Source: Elymus sibiricus
Taxonomy: Eukaryota; Streptophyta; Magnoliopsida; Poales; Poaceae
Assembly: GCA_039707655.1 (NCBI GenBank)
Contig: CM077674.1
Location: forward strand, 235,143,904-235,207,903
Reading direction: 5' to 3'
Length of the DNA stretch: 64,000 nucleotides
Shown here: positions 1 to 10,069 of the stretch, one piece after another
How positions within the stretch are numbered: position 1 is the first letter of the stretch
Layout: each line of letters starts with the position of its first letter
Notes under the pieces: generated by a model
What the model was told of the DNA's origin: nothing
Databases searched by the model: none
The model's input: only the letters and a program-made list of their open reading frames with translations
Made by a program: the position numbers and the translations under genes

Positions 1-1
1 G

Positions 2-3000
2 TCCAGAGATGCTACGTCAGGACAGACGCCGCGCCCATCACATAATGGGCGCAACGCAACTCCGAGCGGCGTCAACGACTCCGGGCGGCGACGACCACAC
101 GGCAAGACTCCTGTCGATCAAGTTCCGGTTCCTCAGGCTTCACCTCCACCATGATAGCCCGCTGCTGATCATGTGCCGCGGCAGCAAGATCGCAATGGTG
201 CTCCTGCTGGCTCTGCCAGGAGTAGAGCGACGTCGCGTTCTTTGCTTCCGGCCATGCCAGCTACAGCAGCAGAGGCGATGGCACGAGCTCAGATGCTGCT
301 GAACTTCCCTCCGGCAGCAGAAAAGATGGATGAGTGGAGAGCCACCATCCAGAGCCTGATTGGATTTGCCGAGACGAGCAGGTCACAGCAAGCGGAGCGT
401 GCCCTGTCAAGGATCAAAGCAATTGAGCAGATTCAAGCACCAAAAAGCGTCAAGGATGTGCGGCGTCTTGCCGGCTGTGTTACTGCTTTGAGTAGGTTCA
501 TTTCAAAGTCTGCTGAGCGTGCCCTGTCGTTTTTCATGATTTTGAAAAAGGCGGGTCCAATGAAATGGACTCCAGAAGCAGAGGCCGCGCTGCAGGATTT
601 GAAAGGATACCTCTCTTCTGCACCAACGCTAGTTGTGCCTAAACCACAAGAGCCGTTGCTGCTATATCTGGCGGCAACAAATCAAGTGGTCAGTGCTGCA
701 TTAGTAGCGCAGAGGGAAGTCGATGACGAAGAAGCAGCAACGGCAAGCCCGTCCAATGACAAGCCGGAATCTTCTCCGGCAAGATCTGGTGACGACAAAT
801 CAGAAACAGCGCAAGCAAATGAAGCTGATCAGCAAGTGGTGCCAAAGAAGAAGGTGGTGCAGCGACCGGTGTATTTTGTTAGTTCCCTCCTGCAAGGGGC
901 TAGATCAAGATACTCTGGTGTGTAGAAGTTGCTTTTCGGCCTTCTCATGGCCTCGAGAAAGCCGCGTCACTACTTCCAAGCACATGAGATCACCGTCGTC
1001 ACTTGCTTTCCGTTGCAGCGTATTCTGAGGAATCCTGATGCAACTGGAAGGATAGTGGAGTGGGCGTTGGAACTGTAGAGCTTTGCACTGAAGTTTGAAA
1101 ACACATCAACTATCCAGAGCAGGGCCTTGGCAGAGTTCATTGCAGAATGGACGCCAATGCAAGATGAAGAAATTCAAGAAACAGCTCTCCCCGGCAAAGA
1201 AACAGATAAAGAATGGATCATGTACTTTGACGGTGCCTTTTCGCTGCAAGGCGCCGGTGCCGGAGTGCTGCTTATCGCACCCACCGGAGAGCACCTCTAG
1301 TATGTAATCCAAATGCACTTTCCCAGGGACAAAGCTACAAACAACAGTGCTGAGTACAAAGGGCTCCTTGCCGGTCTTAGGATCGCAGTGGACCTTGGAA
1401 TCAGAAAGTTAATCGTCCGTGGCGACTCGCAGCTTGTTGTGAAGCAAGTAAATAAAGATTATCAGAGCCCGTTGATGGAAGCATATGTGGAAGAAGTGAG
1501 GAAATTGGAAGAACACTTTGATGGATTGCAAACAGAGCACATTCCTCGTGCGGAATACAGCATTGCTGATGGCCTGTCAAAGTGTGCTGCTCAAAAGCTT
1601 CCCGTGGAACCGGGAACTTTTGTGCTCCATTTGAATCAACCATCAGTCACTCCATCAACGCAGGCCAGCAAAAGAAGAAAGTTGAACACCGGCAAGTATT
1701 TCCCGGCAGAGCTCCCAGAAGCCGCCGGCAAGGAAGTTGCCGGGGACAACGACATGACTGTTGGTGAGCAGCGGCTTCGTGCGGAACCTCAAGTTCTTAC
1801 CGCTGAGGCAAGCGCTCCCACGGCCGAAGAAATGCCTTTAGTCCTTGTCGTCGAGCCGCAGGCTCCGGCATAGGCACAGCCGATAGTTCATTTCCTTCAA
1901 ACAGGAGAACTTTCCGATGATCAAGAAGAAGCTGAGAAAGTAGCCCGTCAGTCAAGTATGTATCAGTTTGTGGATAGAATTCTATACAGAAAGAGACCAA
2001 ACGGTGTGAAATTGAAGTGTATTTGCCGGGAAGATGGACTAAAGCTGTTGGCGGAGATACATGGAGGCATATATGGCTCTCACATAGGATCAAGAGCACT
2101 TGTCAGCAAGGCTTTCCGGCAAGGCTTCTATGGGCCCACTGCCCTCCAGGATGCAACTGAGCTAGTAACCAAGTGTGAAGCATGCCAGTTCCATTCGAAG
2201 AACATACATCAACCAGCTCAAGCTGTTCAAACAATCCCTCTCTCCTAGCCTTTTTCGGTCTGGGGGCTTGATATTTCGGGCCCCTTCCCCCGTGCTACCA
2301 GGGGCTTTGAGTTCTTGTACGTCGCCATCGACAAGTTCACAAAGTGGCCTGAAGTAGAGCCAGTGAGGAAGGTGATAGCACAATCAGCCGTCAAGTTCTT
2401 CAAAGGACTAGTTTGCCGTTTCGGGGTTCCTAACAGAATCATCACCGACAACGGTACTCAGTTCACGAGCCGCACCTTCATGTAGTACATCCAAGACCTT
2501 GGAAGCAAGATCTGTTTTGCCTCTGTCGCTCACCCAAGAAGCAACGGATAGGCGGAACAGATGAATGCTGAAGTGCTGCGTGGTCTCAAGACAAGAACCT
2601 TTGACAGGCTGCGCAAGTGTGGAAGACACTGGATTGATGAGTTGCCGGCAGTTCTTTGGTCACTCAGGACGACACCAAATCAAGCTACCGGCCAAACACC
2701 TTTCTCCCTAGTCTATGGTGCAGAAGCGATGCTCCCCACGGAACTCATATACGGGTCACCTCGAGTGCTTGCCTATGATGAGGCAGAGCAAGAGCAGTTG
2801 CGGCAAGATGATGCAACGCTCCTTGAGGAAGATCGTCTTCGAGCGGCTGTGCGAGCTGCACGCTACCAGCAAGCTTTGCGGCGCTATCATAGCCGCAAGG
2901 TTCGTGCCCGAAGCTTTGAGGAAGGTGACCTTGTTCTTCGGCGCATTCAGTCCGCCAAGGGATCAAACAAGTTGACGCCGAAGTGGGAAGGCCCTTAACG

Positions 3001-3106
3001 GGCAGCGTGAGTCACCAGACCTGGCGCAGTCTGTCTGGAGACTGAAGATGGCATCCCAATGCAAAACTCATGGAATATTGAGCATCTTCGCAAGTTCTAC
3101 CCATAA
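2..3106 (+). pseudogene. gag-pol polyprotein (gag tail, RNase H, integrase), stop-riddled
   Basis: One reading frame runs from the window edge to a natural TAA at 3104-3106 without any frameshift. Around 278-393 it reads like gag (MARAQMLLNFPP..). From about 410 it is the RT/RNaseH connection (IKAIEQIQAP..LAGCV..LSRFIS). A second RNase H spans about 1190-1600 (DG at the first strand, GDSQLVV, GLSK). A zinc-binding/integrase region spans about 1960-2990 (H..H, CEAC, D and E core residues, GAEAMLPTE). It ends in a typical chromodomain-less tail (WNIEHLRKFYP). In-frame stops: TGA 152; TAG 155, 923, 1076, 1298, 1871, 2246, 2483, 2549; TAA 2996; TGA 3008. Protease and most of RT are missing, joined out near 395-410. 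Non-functional. Confidence 0.9.
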
Positions 3107-3935
3107 GGCGCAGTCGCCGGGCCTCCCGGCAACCCCTTTTGTACAAGCTTTGTCGTCAAGACTTGTAACCCTTTGTACAAAGCCAGACTCAGATCCTGTG
3201 CATAAGTGAAATAAAGCTAAGTGTTTCGCAACTTTTTGTACATATTCATCTATGTATAAATACATGTGATGTTGTGATTACACTTTAATTTGTATGAAAT
3301 GGCTGATGAACCGTCAAGGTTCCCAAACCACTCTTTTCTCTTCTTTCTTTTTCTCAAAGGACAGAAGGATCCCCCGCGTGCAAGTTTCCCGGGGGGAGTG
3401 ATGATGGGATACCATTTAATGACGTTCAAATGATCATTTTGTGCGACAAGAAAGACGGTGCAAGGAAAAGCTAAGTTGAAAAACTTTGAAACAATTTCTT
3501 TGTTATATTTGTGATTTCCCTTGAACGATTTTTGTATTCGTATGAAAAACCTACACCCGAAGGAACCTTGTCGCGATCAGATTGCGCTCTTGTTTTGCCT
3601 CGAGTCCGCTCGGCAAGATTTGCAGCTGCATCGTGACCGGCAAGTTACCTTGCCGAGGGCGACACTTCCTGCAGGCTGCTAAGGACCTGTTCCTCAAAGC
3701 GCTCGCGGCAAGTGTTTGCACCGGCAAGTTTCCAAAAAGCGTAGGGAGCACATCATACGAAAACAGAGACAGACAAGGAAAAATTGCACATTTTTATTAA
3801 ACGCAACGGAATCAACATACATTTCATTTAAGCGCGCCATAAGCAAGATACATCGATTCCGTTACAGGGGCAAAAGGAGCGCCTAGGTGAAGCGCAACTC
3901 ATTCCCAGGAGGCCAGATGATGGTGCTGCCGGCGC
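3107..3935 (+). other. Non-coding 3' internal region of the Tat element
   Basis: No convincing gene is seen. The stretch lies between the pol stop and the antisense accessory ORF, as in other Tat elements with an unusually long 3' internal region. It contains several copies of a short CCGGCAAG-type motif, also present in the LTR. The end of the antisense transcript would fall here. Confidence 0.6.
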
Positions 3936-4590
3936 CTAGCTGAAGTCGGGGTCATCATCTTCATTCTTGACGCTTGGAGAGCCGTCGTCGTCATTCTCGG
4001 TCTCACTGGAGGAGCTGGTGTCACTGCTGCTTTCGCTTTCTGCGCAGCATTCCAAGCGCTCGCCGGAAGCTCCAAAGAACTTCATGAAGGGCGTAGAAGA
4101 GCCATCAAATCCGAAGTGGAGAAGATGCCCTCTCCCTAGCCCGTGGGAGCGGGCGAACGACTTCCACCCCCGTCGCAAATATATGAAGCCGTTGGGGGAG
4201 ATCTCCGTGGCCACCCAGGCAGGACCGTTGCAGCACCGATCTGCTCGCAGCCAGAGCCCTGGGGGCTCATCGCCTTCCATTGTCTTTGCAAAAGACTTTG
4301 GAAGCCACAACTAGCTGCGTGGCTGGTGATGCATCGCCATGACGAACTCGTGCGCCGCTTCCACCGAGTGAGCTTCCGCTGATGGAGGAAGTGCGACTAG
4401 TCCGGCGTGGCTGCCTCGTCCCCGGAGTCCGCGCCCTCCACGACCACGATTTGTGGCCCTTCCCCCGCGGAAGCTGGAGCCGCCCCCCGCAGGCATGGCA
4501 AGGGCGCTCGCCCGGCCTCGTGCAGACGACCTCACGGAGGCGGCAGACGCTCGGGATCAGCCTCTACCTCTCGCCATCACAATGGTGGAT
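3936..4590 (-). pseudogene. Antisense accessory ORF with B3-like DNA-binding domain
   Basis: Read on the minus strand, an open frame from about 4535 to 3936 (199 codons) contains one TAG at 4313-4311. The first 50 residues are Gly/Arg-rich (RGGRATNRGRGGRGLRGRG). Then follow WLPKSF, LWLRAD, W.AT and YLRRGWKSFARSHGLGRGHL, then LHFGFDG, which is the order of strands and of the GW..F...L..G.. signature of the plant B3 fold. The last 40 residues are Ser/Asp/Glu-rich. A better Kozak ATG at about 4583 is in another frame, so the 5' end probably carries a small indel. Known: Grande has an accessory gene for a nuclear protein in this position. Inference: this is its homologue, and the B3 match suggests DNA binding. 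It is broken here. Confidence 0.65.
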
Positions 4591-4689
4591 CTTCAGAGAA
4601 ACAACAAAGGGAGGAAGATGAAGGAAGAGAGTGATGATGATTGGCAGAATGGGATGGGAAGAGATGGATGAGCAGCGCCCTCCGTAGCC

Positions 4690-4815
4690 CTCTCTTTATG
4701 GAGAAGGCACGGGGGCTGGCTCTTCACTGTTTGAAGTGACCGCCCCTCTTCGCCAATCGGGCGTACTACTCCAGCGACCGCCTCTCTTCGCCAATCCCTC
4801 GCCTTGCATATAAAC
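4690..4815. promoter_or_regulatory. Candidate divergent promoter of antisense ORF
   Basis: A block of about 20 bp ending in CGCCAAT occurs twice (CCAAT at 4753-4757 and 4791-4795). On the plus strand a TATAAA follows at 4809-4814. On the minus strand a CATAAA lies at 4700-4695, a short distance upstream of the antisense ORF. This could drive transcription both ways. No transcript evidence exists here. Confidence 0.35.
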
Positions 4816-4951
4816 GCGTGGCAGAAGGAGCAGTAAAAGTGAAGATTATGATAGATATGGCAGTTATTCTCTGCCACGCATGCCTGTGCATTGTTTTGGG
4901 CCTAGCCCAACGACGCCTGGCATGCGCGTGTGGCCCAGGCCCGGGGGCTCC

Positions 4952-5801
4952 TGTCGGTGTATTAAGAAATGGGTCTTTAATACCCCTGACTTATGCACAG
5001 GCAGTGGTAGTCCTCCCGACGGCAAGGCTTGCCAGAGAATAATTCAAATCAAGTCCAGAACCAAGACCAAGATTCAAGACCCAGTTGCAGAAGCCTTTGG
5101 GGAAAGGATCAAGACGAAGCACCAAGTTCTACACCAAAGATAACCTTTTGCCGGCAAGGCCGAGCCGGCAAGGTGAAGGCCCGGCAAGCTCCGTGCCGGC
5201 AAGCTCTCGCTAGCTGTTAGCGCTCCACCTCATCGAGCAGCTAGTCGCTAATCGATGAGGTGTCGAGCTCGCAGACAGTTAGGTGGGATTTGTCAGGCAC
5301 GTGTCAGCGCGCTGGAAGGAGATTTGCCTTTAATGACATCCGTCCAGAAGGCGTGTCAAGATAATAGGAGGTAGCTGGGCGAGCGGTGCAGAATCCTTGC
5401 CGGGGCTCCTCCTCCACATGACACCTAACGGAGCATTTATTGCTTTTGTCCTAAACTGGCAGAGTTAGGTATGATAGCACTATTTGCTATCTAATCACTA
5501 TGTAATGACTGTTTTGCCATTGTGGTGACCCCTTGAGCTATAAAAAGAGGGCCAGGGCAACCATTTCAGGGATCGATCGATCGAACCCTTGCACAACTTG
5601 CATGCGTAGCTGCTTCTTCCGCACCTTGCCGGGGAAAGCGCATCCAATACACAAAGCAGGAGTAGGGTTTTACACCTCGCGGTGGACCGAACCTGGGTAA
5701 ACTCCTTGCGTTTCTGCTGATTCTGCTCTTTGTGCTCGTCGATTCCCCTAGTCGAACCACAAAAGGGCTAGATGGCCCCATAGATGGTCATACACACGAC
5801 A
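4952..5801 (+). repeat. 3' LTR of Tat-type gypsy element (850 bp)
   Basis: It starts TGTCGGTG directly after a G-rich tract (CCCGGGGGCTCC) that would act as the polypurine tract, and ends CACACGACA, so it has the TG...CA ends. A TATAAAA box lies at 5539-5545. The sequence after it (repeat of the GGACCGAACCTGGGTAAAC type) is typical of the R/U5 part of plant gypsy LTRs. The partner LTR is outside the window, so the TSD cannot be checked. Confidence 0.8.
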
Positions 5802-6440
5802 TACTGGAACGTGATAAAATCCTGAATTTTTTACACAGTATTGGTATATGAATTGTTTACATTGTCCTAATTTTTCAGAATTTTTGGAGTTAAAGAAGTA
5901 TAGCTTTTAAATACATCTTTACAGATTGTTCTTTTTTAGACAGATTCTGTTTTCTATTGCATAGTTCACTTATTTTAATGATGCTATGGATTATATCGGG
6001 GGGTATAAGTCATGGAGAAGTTAGAGTACACTAGCATTATGCAAGAATTAAATATGAATCAATCTATAACAGTACCTAAAGTTTAAGATTTGTTTGTTAT
6101 ACTAACGGATCTCACGAGGTTTCTGTTGAGTTTTGTGTGCTGAAGTTTTCAAGTTTTAGGTGAGATCATGATGGATGAAGGAATAAGGACCGGCAAGACC
6201 CTAAGCTTGGGGATGCCCAAGGCACCCCAAGGTAATATTCAAGGAAGACCCAAGCGTCTAAGCTTGGGGATGCCCCGGATGGCATCCCCTCTTTCGTCTA
6301 CAATCTATAGGTATATCACCTGGAGCTATATTTTTATTCATCACATGATATGAGTTTTGCTTGGAGCGTCGTGTGCTATAGTTTTCTTTTCTTTGTTTGC
6401 TTTTTAGTTTTCCACAATCATCTTTTTTCTGAACACACTT
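5802..6440 (+). mobile_element. Gypsy 3'-internal remnant (AAGCTTGGGGATGCC module)
   Basis: The stretch matches, in opposite orientation, the 3' non-coding module found twice at 51199-52500 in the full-length element. Shared landmarks are TTTTTCAGAATTTTTGGAG, two AAGCTTGGGGATGCC blocks near 6210 and 6265, and the ...TTTATTCATCACATGATATG tail near 6335. It carries no LTR or coding part, so it is a truncated piece, cut on the left where the Tat element inserted. Confidence 0.7.
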
Positions 6441-6610
6441 TTTGAGAGGGACACATATTTATTGTGACTAGTAAGCGTGCATGTGCAACACACGTATCCA
6501 TATTGTCACGACGACTTGGGTCCCGTGCATACTGGGACATGGACTAAGATAGCAATAGGAAAACATTAGAAGAATGAGGCAAAATGTAATATCTGATTAT
6601 AATACCTTAC

Positions 6611-7370
6611 ATAGAAGCTTAGATCCATACAGTGAACTGGAATGTCTCTAACGAGCTGTACGTCATGGCACGCTAGTATCTGCACAACCATATTAAAACA
6701 ATCAGCATCCATGTATTCATCATTCTTTAATATGTTTATTATTTGTCTCAAATTTAAACTAATAGGATAAGGATTAGAGCTTTTCACCCATTCGCTCTTG
6801 TGAAATTGGAATTCTATCAACTATTGTTACACAAGAGCAATTTATTAGAACACAAAAAATAAACTGAAGAAATGTGTCTTACTCCAACAAAGCGACATCA
6901 TCAACCATGTTGATGAACAAACAAAGTTCATCTATTAAGTCGTCGTTTGTTGGCTTGACAGACGGTGAAAGGATAAGTGACTGCGAGATGATGTCAACTT
7001 GTGATGATGAGTTGGATGATTTGGGTTTTTTAGGAGAACTATCCACAGTCATACAATCCGGGGGATCCGTGTTGGTTTCGTCCTTTTCCAAGCCTCGAAA
7101 TCTTATATCATCATCGTTGAATTTCGAGTCGACTAAAATGACAGCTAATTTTGTTCTAAAATGTGTCATATAAACCTAAAGCCAAGTAGTAATAAGACTT
7201 AATTTTCAAATAATGATACACCATACAATTATTAGTATCATAATACGATGCAAAATATACCTGTTCGAGTGTGTCGGACAAAATATCTCCCGTGAAGTAC
7301 TTCATGAAAAATTTAACATCCAAATACCACAAGATGATCTTCTTTTTTTGCGAATCAACCACAAGATGAT
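6611..7370 (-). pseudogene. Gene fragment resembling plant mobile Ulp1-like proteins
   Basis: Three exon-like blocks on the minus strand have consensus splice signals: 7370-7261 (ends CAG, then GTATAT), 7175-6883 (preceded by TTTAG, followed by GTAAGA) and 6820-6611 (preceded by ACAATAG, followed by GTAAGG). Translations include YLDVKFFMKYFTGD, KPTNDDLIDELCLFI and LKNDEYMDADCFNM then VRDIPVHCMDLSFY. The last block resembles the region before the Ulp1/C48 protease core in many Triticeae transposon-linked proteins, from memory. The phase between blocks 2 and 3 does not fit, and no catalytic core is seen, so it is probably decayed. Confidence 0.4.
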
Positions 7371-7860
7371 CTGCATGTACGAAATTTTGATGTGTTCAAT
7401 AACTAATATCAATAAAAAATCATACTAATAGCTTTATAAAACTTTTGAAATAATGATGACTGAACCACACAGCCGGCTGATGCTCGATTAAAAAAATAAT
7501 TGGACAACGTCCAAAGCTAAAAATATAAACCAAATGACCAAAAACGCTATGAACGATTTTTTTTTGAATTAGACAACGCCTATTTTCTGTGAAGGGTCTA
7601 TTGATCATCGATCAAAAAAGAAGAACAAAAGAGACACACCCGACGCTCCATTTGATCTATGATTAATCTGGTTGGCTTAATTTAGGAATTAGGACACCAA
7701 AGCAAGAACGCCTATAGTTATTATTTCTCTGCTATAAAACAGCCGCTCCTTCTAAAAAAAAGAGAATTTGCTATAAAGAAGAAACTAAAGAAAGAGCAGC
7801 CACTCACTCTTTCACCGCACAGCTAGACAGCTCGCTCTCCCCCCGCCTCCTCACCCCACC
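7371..7860. other. AT-rich stretch with TATA boxes upstream of 7861 ORF
   Basis: No gene is visible. A copy of GATCATCTTGTGGT lies on each side of a 17-bp piece at about 7327-7372, suggesting a small insertion with duplicated target. TATAAA boxes at 7733-7738 and 7772-7777, followed by a C/T-rich leader, look like a grass core promoter and 5' UTR for the ORF at 7861. Confidence 0.35.
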
Positions 7861-8119
7861 ATGGCGTCGCCCCCGCCGCCTCCTCTCAACACCACGGCCT
7901 CGCCTCGCCGCCAACTCCGCCGGTCTTCTCTAGATCGACTCCGCCGCCGCCGTCCACATGCCCCAGCGGAGCATGCAGGAGTGGGCATCTCAGAGCATCC
8001 CGAGATCCAGTGCGTCTACGTGGGGACGGCGCTTCGACCTGGAGCTCCATGGCGTCCAACAACCGCGAGCACCTCAGGCTCAAGCGGCGCCGGATGGAGC
8101 GAGTTCGCGCCGTCGTCAA

Positions 8120-8159
<40 letters not shown>

Positions 8160-8175
8160 CCCGCACGCTCCCTGA
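7861..8175 (+). CDS. GC-rich exon-like ORF, unknown product
   Basis: An ATG in fair Kozak context (CACCATGGCG) follows two TATA boxes and a leader rich in CTC/CCC. It opens a 104-codon frame that is Pro/Arg-rich and of low complexity (MASPPPPPLNTTASPRRQ). The C-terminus is read through a 35-nt poly-C run, so the frame there is meaningless. Other frames of the same stretch are also open because of base composition. It may be a captured first exon; no family is recognised. Downstream to 8880 I see nothing coding. Confidence 0.25.
8122..8156 (+). repeat. Poly-C homopolymer, 35 nt
   Basis: A single T at 8157 ends a run of 35 C, followed by more C-rich sequence. Runs of this length are rare in plant DNA and prone to slippage and sequencing error. 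The length should be taken as approximate. Confidence 0.95.
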
Positions 8176-8894
8176 TGCGGTTCCTCACGCCTCTCTCTTT
8201 CGATGTGTAGTTGAGATGGTAGGTGTAATAGCATCCATATTGGCCTTACATACAGCAGGGACAAGAGATTTTTTTCTGATATAAATATTGCTTGAGCATA
8301 TTTACTTGGACAGCTAAAAGCTAGTAATTGTTAGCTAAATTATTTTGTGTTGAACAATAATCTCATCACATCTTTCTCCTGCAAGGCACAAATATGGCTC
8401 ACATTGTGTTCCCCTCAAGAAAGAAAAGAAAAAAACGATGCTACTCACTTACTTCCAAGTCGATATGGTTGTTTCTGGATGAGAAAAGGTGGCTGGCAGG
8501 AAGTGAGTGTCTTATTTAGAACCTTCTCATGGGTGTTATGTCCTTTCAAGAATACTCCTGTTACTTATGATGTGGGTTATTCAGGTTAGTATTTGGTGGC
8601 CACATCTCATGGGAGGCGCTGTGTCAAACTGTCAATTGCATTGGCCTACAATAAGGTAAAGTACTGATATATTCAATATGTGCTTTGGGTGTAATGCATG
8701 ATCAAGTTTTCTAGCCCCGGTGTTTAATCATACTTAATAGGTATATGCTAATGCAACAACTCATTCTTTATTAGAACTCTGTCATTAGTAACAGATATAC
8801 CAAATCTGTTGATCAAATTAGCTTCAGGAATGCTATGCAGTGGAAAAATAGCCGTAATAGCATACCAAATGTACACTGTCAAGCATAAATGTTC

Positions 8895-9190
8895 TGAGTT
8901 ATATTAGGAGGCGTACCCATCTGTCTGCAGACTGCTCTTAATACATTCTTCTCTTTTCCATGCTGTAACATTTAGATCATTCCACTTATCGGATTTTAAT
9001 TCCATGTGCTTGGATGCATATTTGAATAAATCCTCCAGTCCTTCTAGATGTTGCACCAACAAATGAAAAAGTATTAGCATCACAAGCGACAAAAAAGAAA
9101 AAGGAATCTTCTTATGATAGCAATAGTCTATCTGGTTGGGCAAACATCCTAGCTTCCTCATCAGGGTCAACGTCTCCAGTTTCTCCAAGG
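8895..9190 (-). pseudogene. Exon-like fragment, unknown gene
   Basis: On the minus strand an exon-like stretch reads LEGLEDLFKYASKHMELKSD, then KWNDLNVTAWKREECIKSSL. It is preceded by a possible acceptor (CATCTAG at about 9046) and followed by a possible GGTACG donor. A second block, NLEKLETLTLMRKLGCLPNQ, lies upstream at about 9190-9130. Composition looks like coding sequence rather than repeat. I do not recognise the family. It ends exactly where the CACTA-like repeats begin, so it may be truncated. Confidence 0.3.
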
Positions 9191-9360
9191 TTCACTACTG
9201 CAGGCGACCGCTAACGCGACACATGAATCAGAGATCCCGCGACCAAACTGTGTGTGATGCATGAATCGTAAACGGTGTCGTAAAAAAACCGTCCCAAATA
9301 AGACGAACTGTTTGCGATGTCGGAGACATCAAAAACGATTCAGATTAGAGACGCGTGTGC

Positions 9361-9716
9361 GATACGTGGCATACAATTGATCCATACGAACTGTTTGCGA
9401 TAAGCCAGAACAACAAACACGGTCAGCCAGTTCATGCTGTGTGCGATACACGGCATACAGTTCACTCGGATAAACTGTTTGTGATTACCCAACACAACAG
9501 AAATGGGCAGCCAGTTCGTGGTGTGTGCGATACACGGCATACTGTTCACTCGGATGAACTGTTTGTGATTACCCAACACAACAGAAATGGTCAGGCAGAT
9601 CAAGGTGTGTGCGATATACAGCATGCGGTTCATTCGGATGAACTGTTTGCGATTACCCAACACAACAGAAACGGTTCAACTTAACAAGATGTGTGTGATA
9701 CGCGGCAAACATGTCA
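9361..9716. repeat. 84-bp tandem repeat in subterminal region
   Basis: The phrase GATAC(A/G)(C/T)GGCA recurs at 9361, 9445, 9529, 9613 and 9697, an exact 84-bp spacing. Each unit contains GAACTGTTTGCGAT or GTTTGTGAT and CCAGTTC. As 84 is a multiple of three, frames stay open across the array on both strands, but this is repeat, not a gene. Confidence 0.9.
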
Positions 9717-10069
9717 GTAATCAAAAATGTGTGGGAAGACCGATAACAGCACAGACGATTCCTGATAATAACCCGTGTGTGTTGTGGGCAAACGCTTGCT
9801 GGTAAACAATTGTCAGTGATTGATGAAATCATCACCGACGGGTTCGCTAGTTTAATCCGTGTGCGATGTGATTTCTTCAGTCTGCAGTCTGCACAACATC
9901 TACGCTCTCTGTCTACAGAACAACAACATATATACTTATAAGGACATGATTGCATAACCAAATTAAACATCCAATTACATAACTGACTACACACATAACA
10001 TTTGCACACATCAAAGTAAACAACTACATGCATAATAATCTAGGATAAACGATCATATCCAATCATCAT

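Larger units (their letters stand above)
1..5801 (+). mobile_element. Ty3/gypsy retrotransposon, Tat lineage, 3' portion
   Basis: Partial LTR retrotransposon whose 5' LTR and most of gag lie left of the window. Order seen: gag tail, RT/RNaseH connection, second RNase H (motif YFDGAFS, then NNSAEYKGLLAGL), integrase (ITDNGTQF, then AHPRSNG), a long non-coding 3' region holding an antisense ORF, a purine-rich tract and the 3' LTR. An extra RNase H after the usual one and an antisense accessory ORF before the 3' LTR are known features of the plant Tat lineage (Grande, RIRE2, Retand). The element is inactive: many stops and a gag-to-RT deletion. Assignment to gypsy is certain, to Tat likely. Confidence 0.85.

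Noticed and set aside
3582..3800. Short ORFs in the Tat 3' internal region
   Set aside because: They are formed by CCGGCAAG-type repeats; no similarity to known proteins.
9340..9684. Overlapping ORFs of 107-109 codons on both strands
   Set aside because: They are made only by the 84-bp tandem repeat, whose length is a multiple of three.
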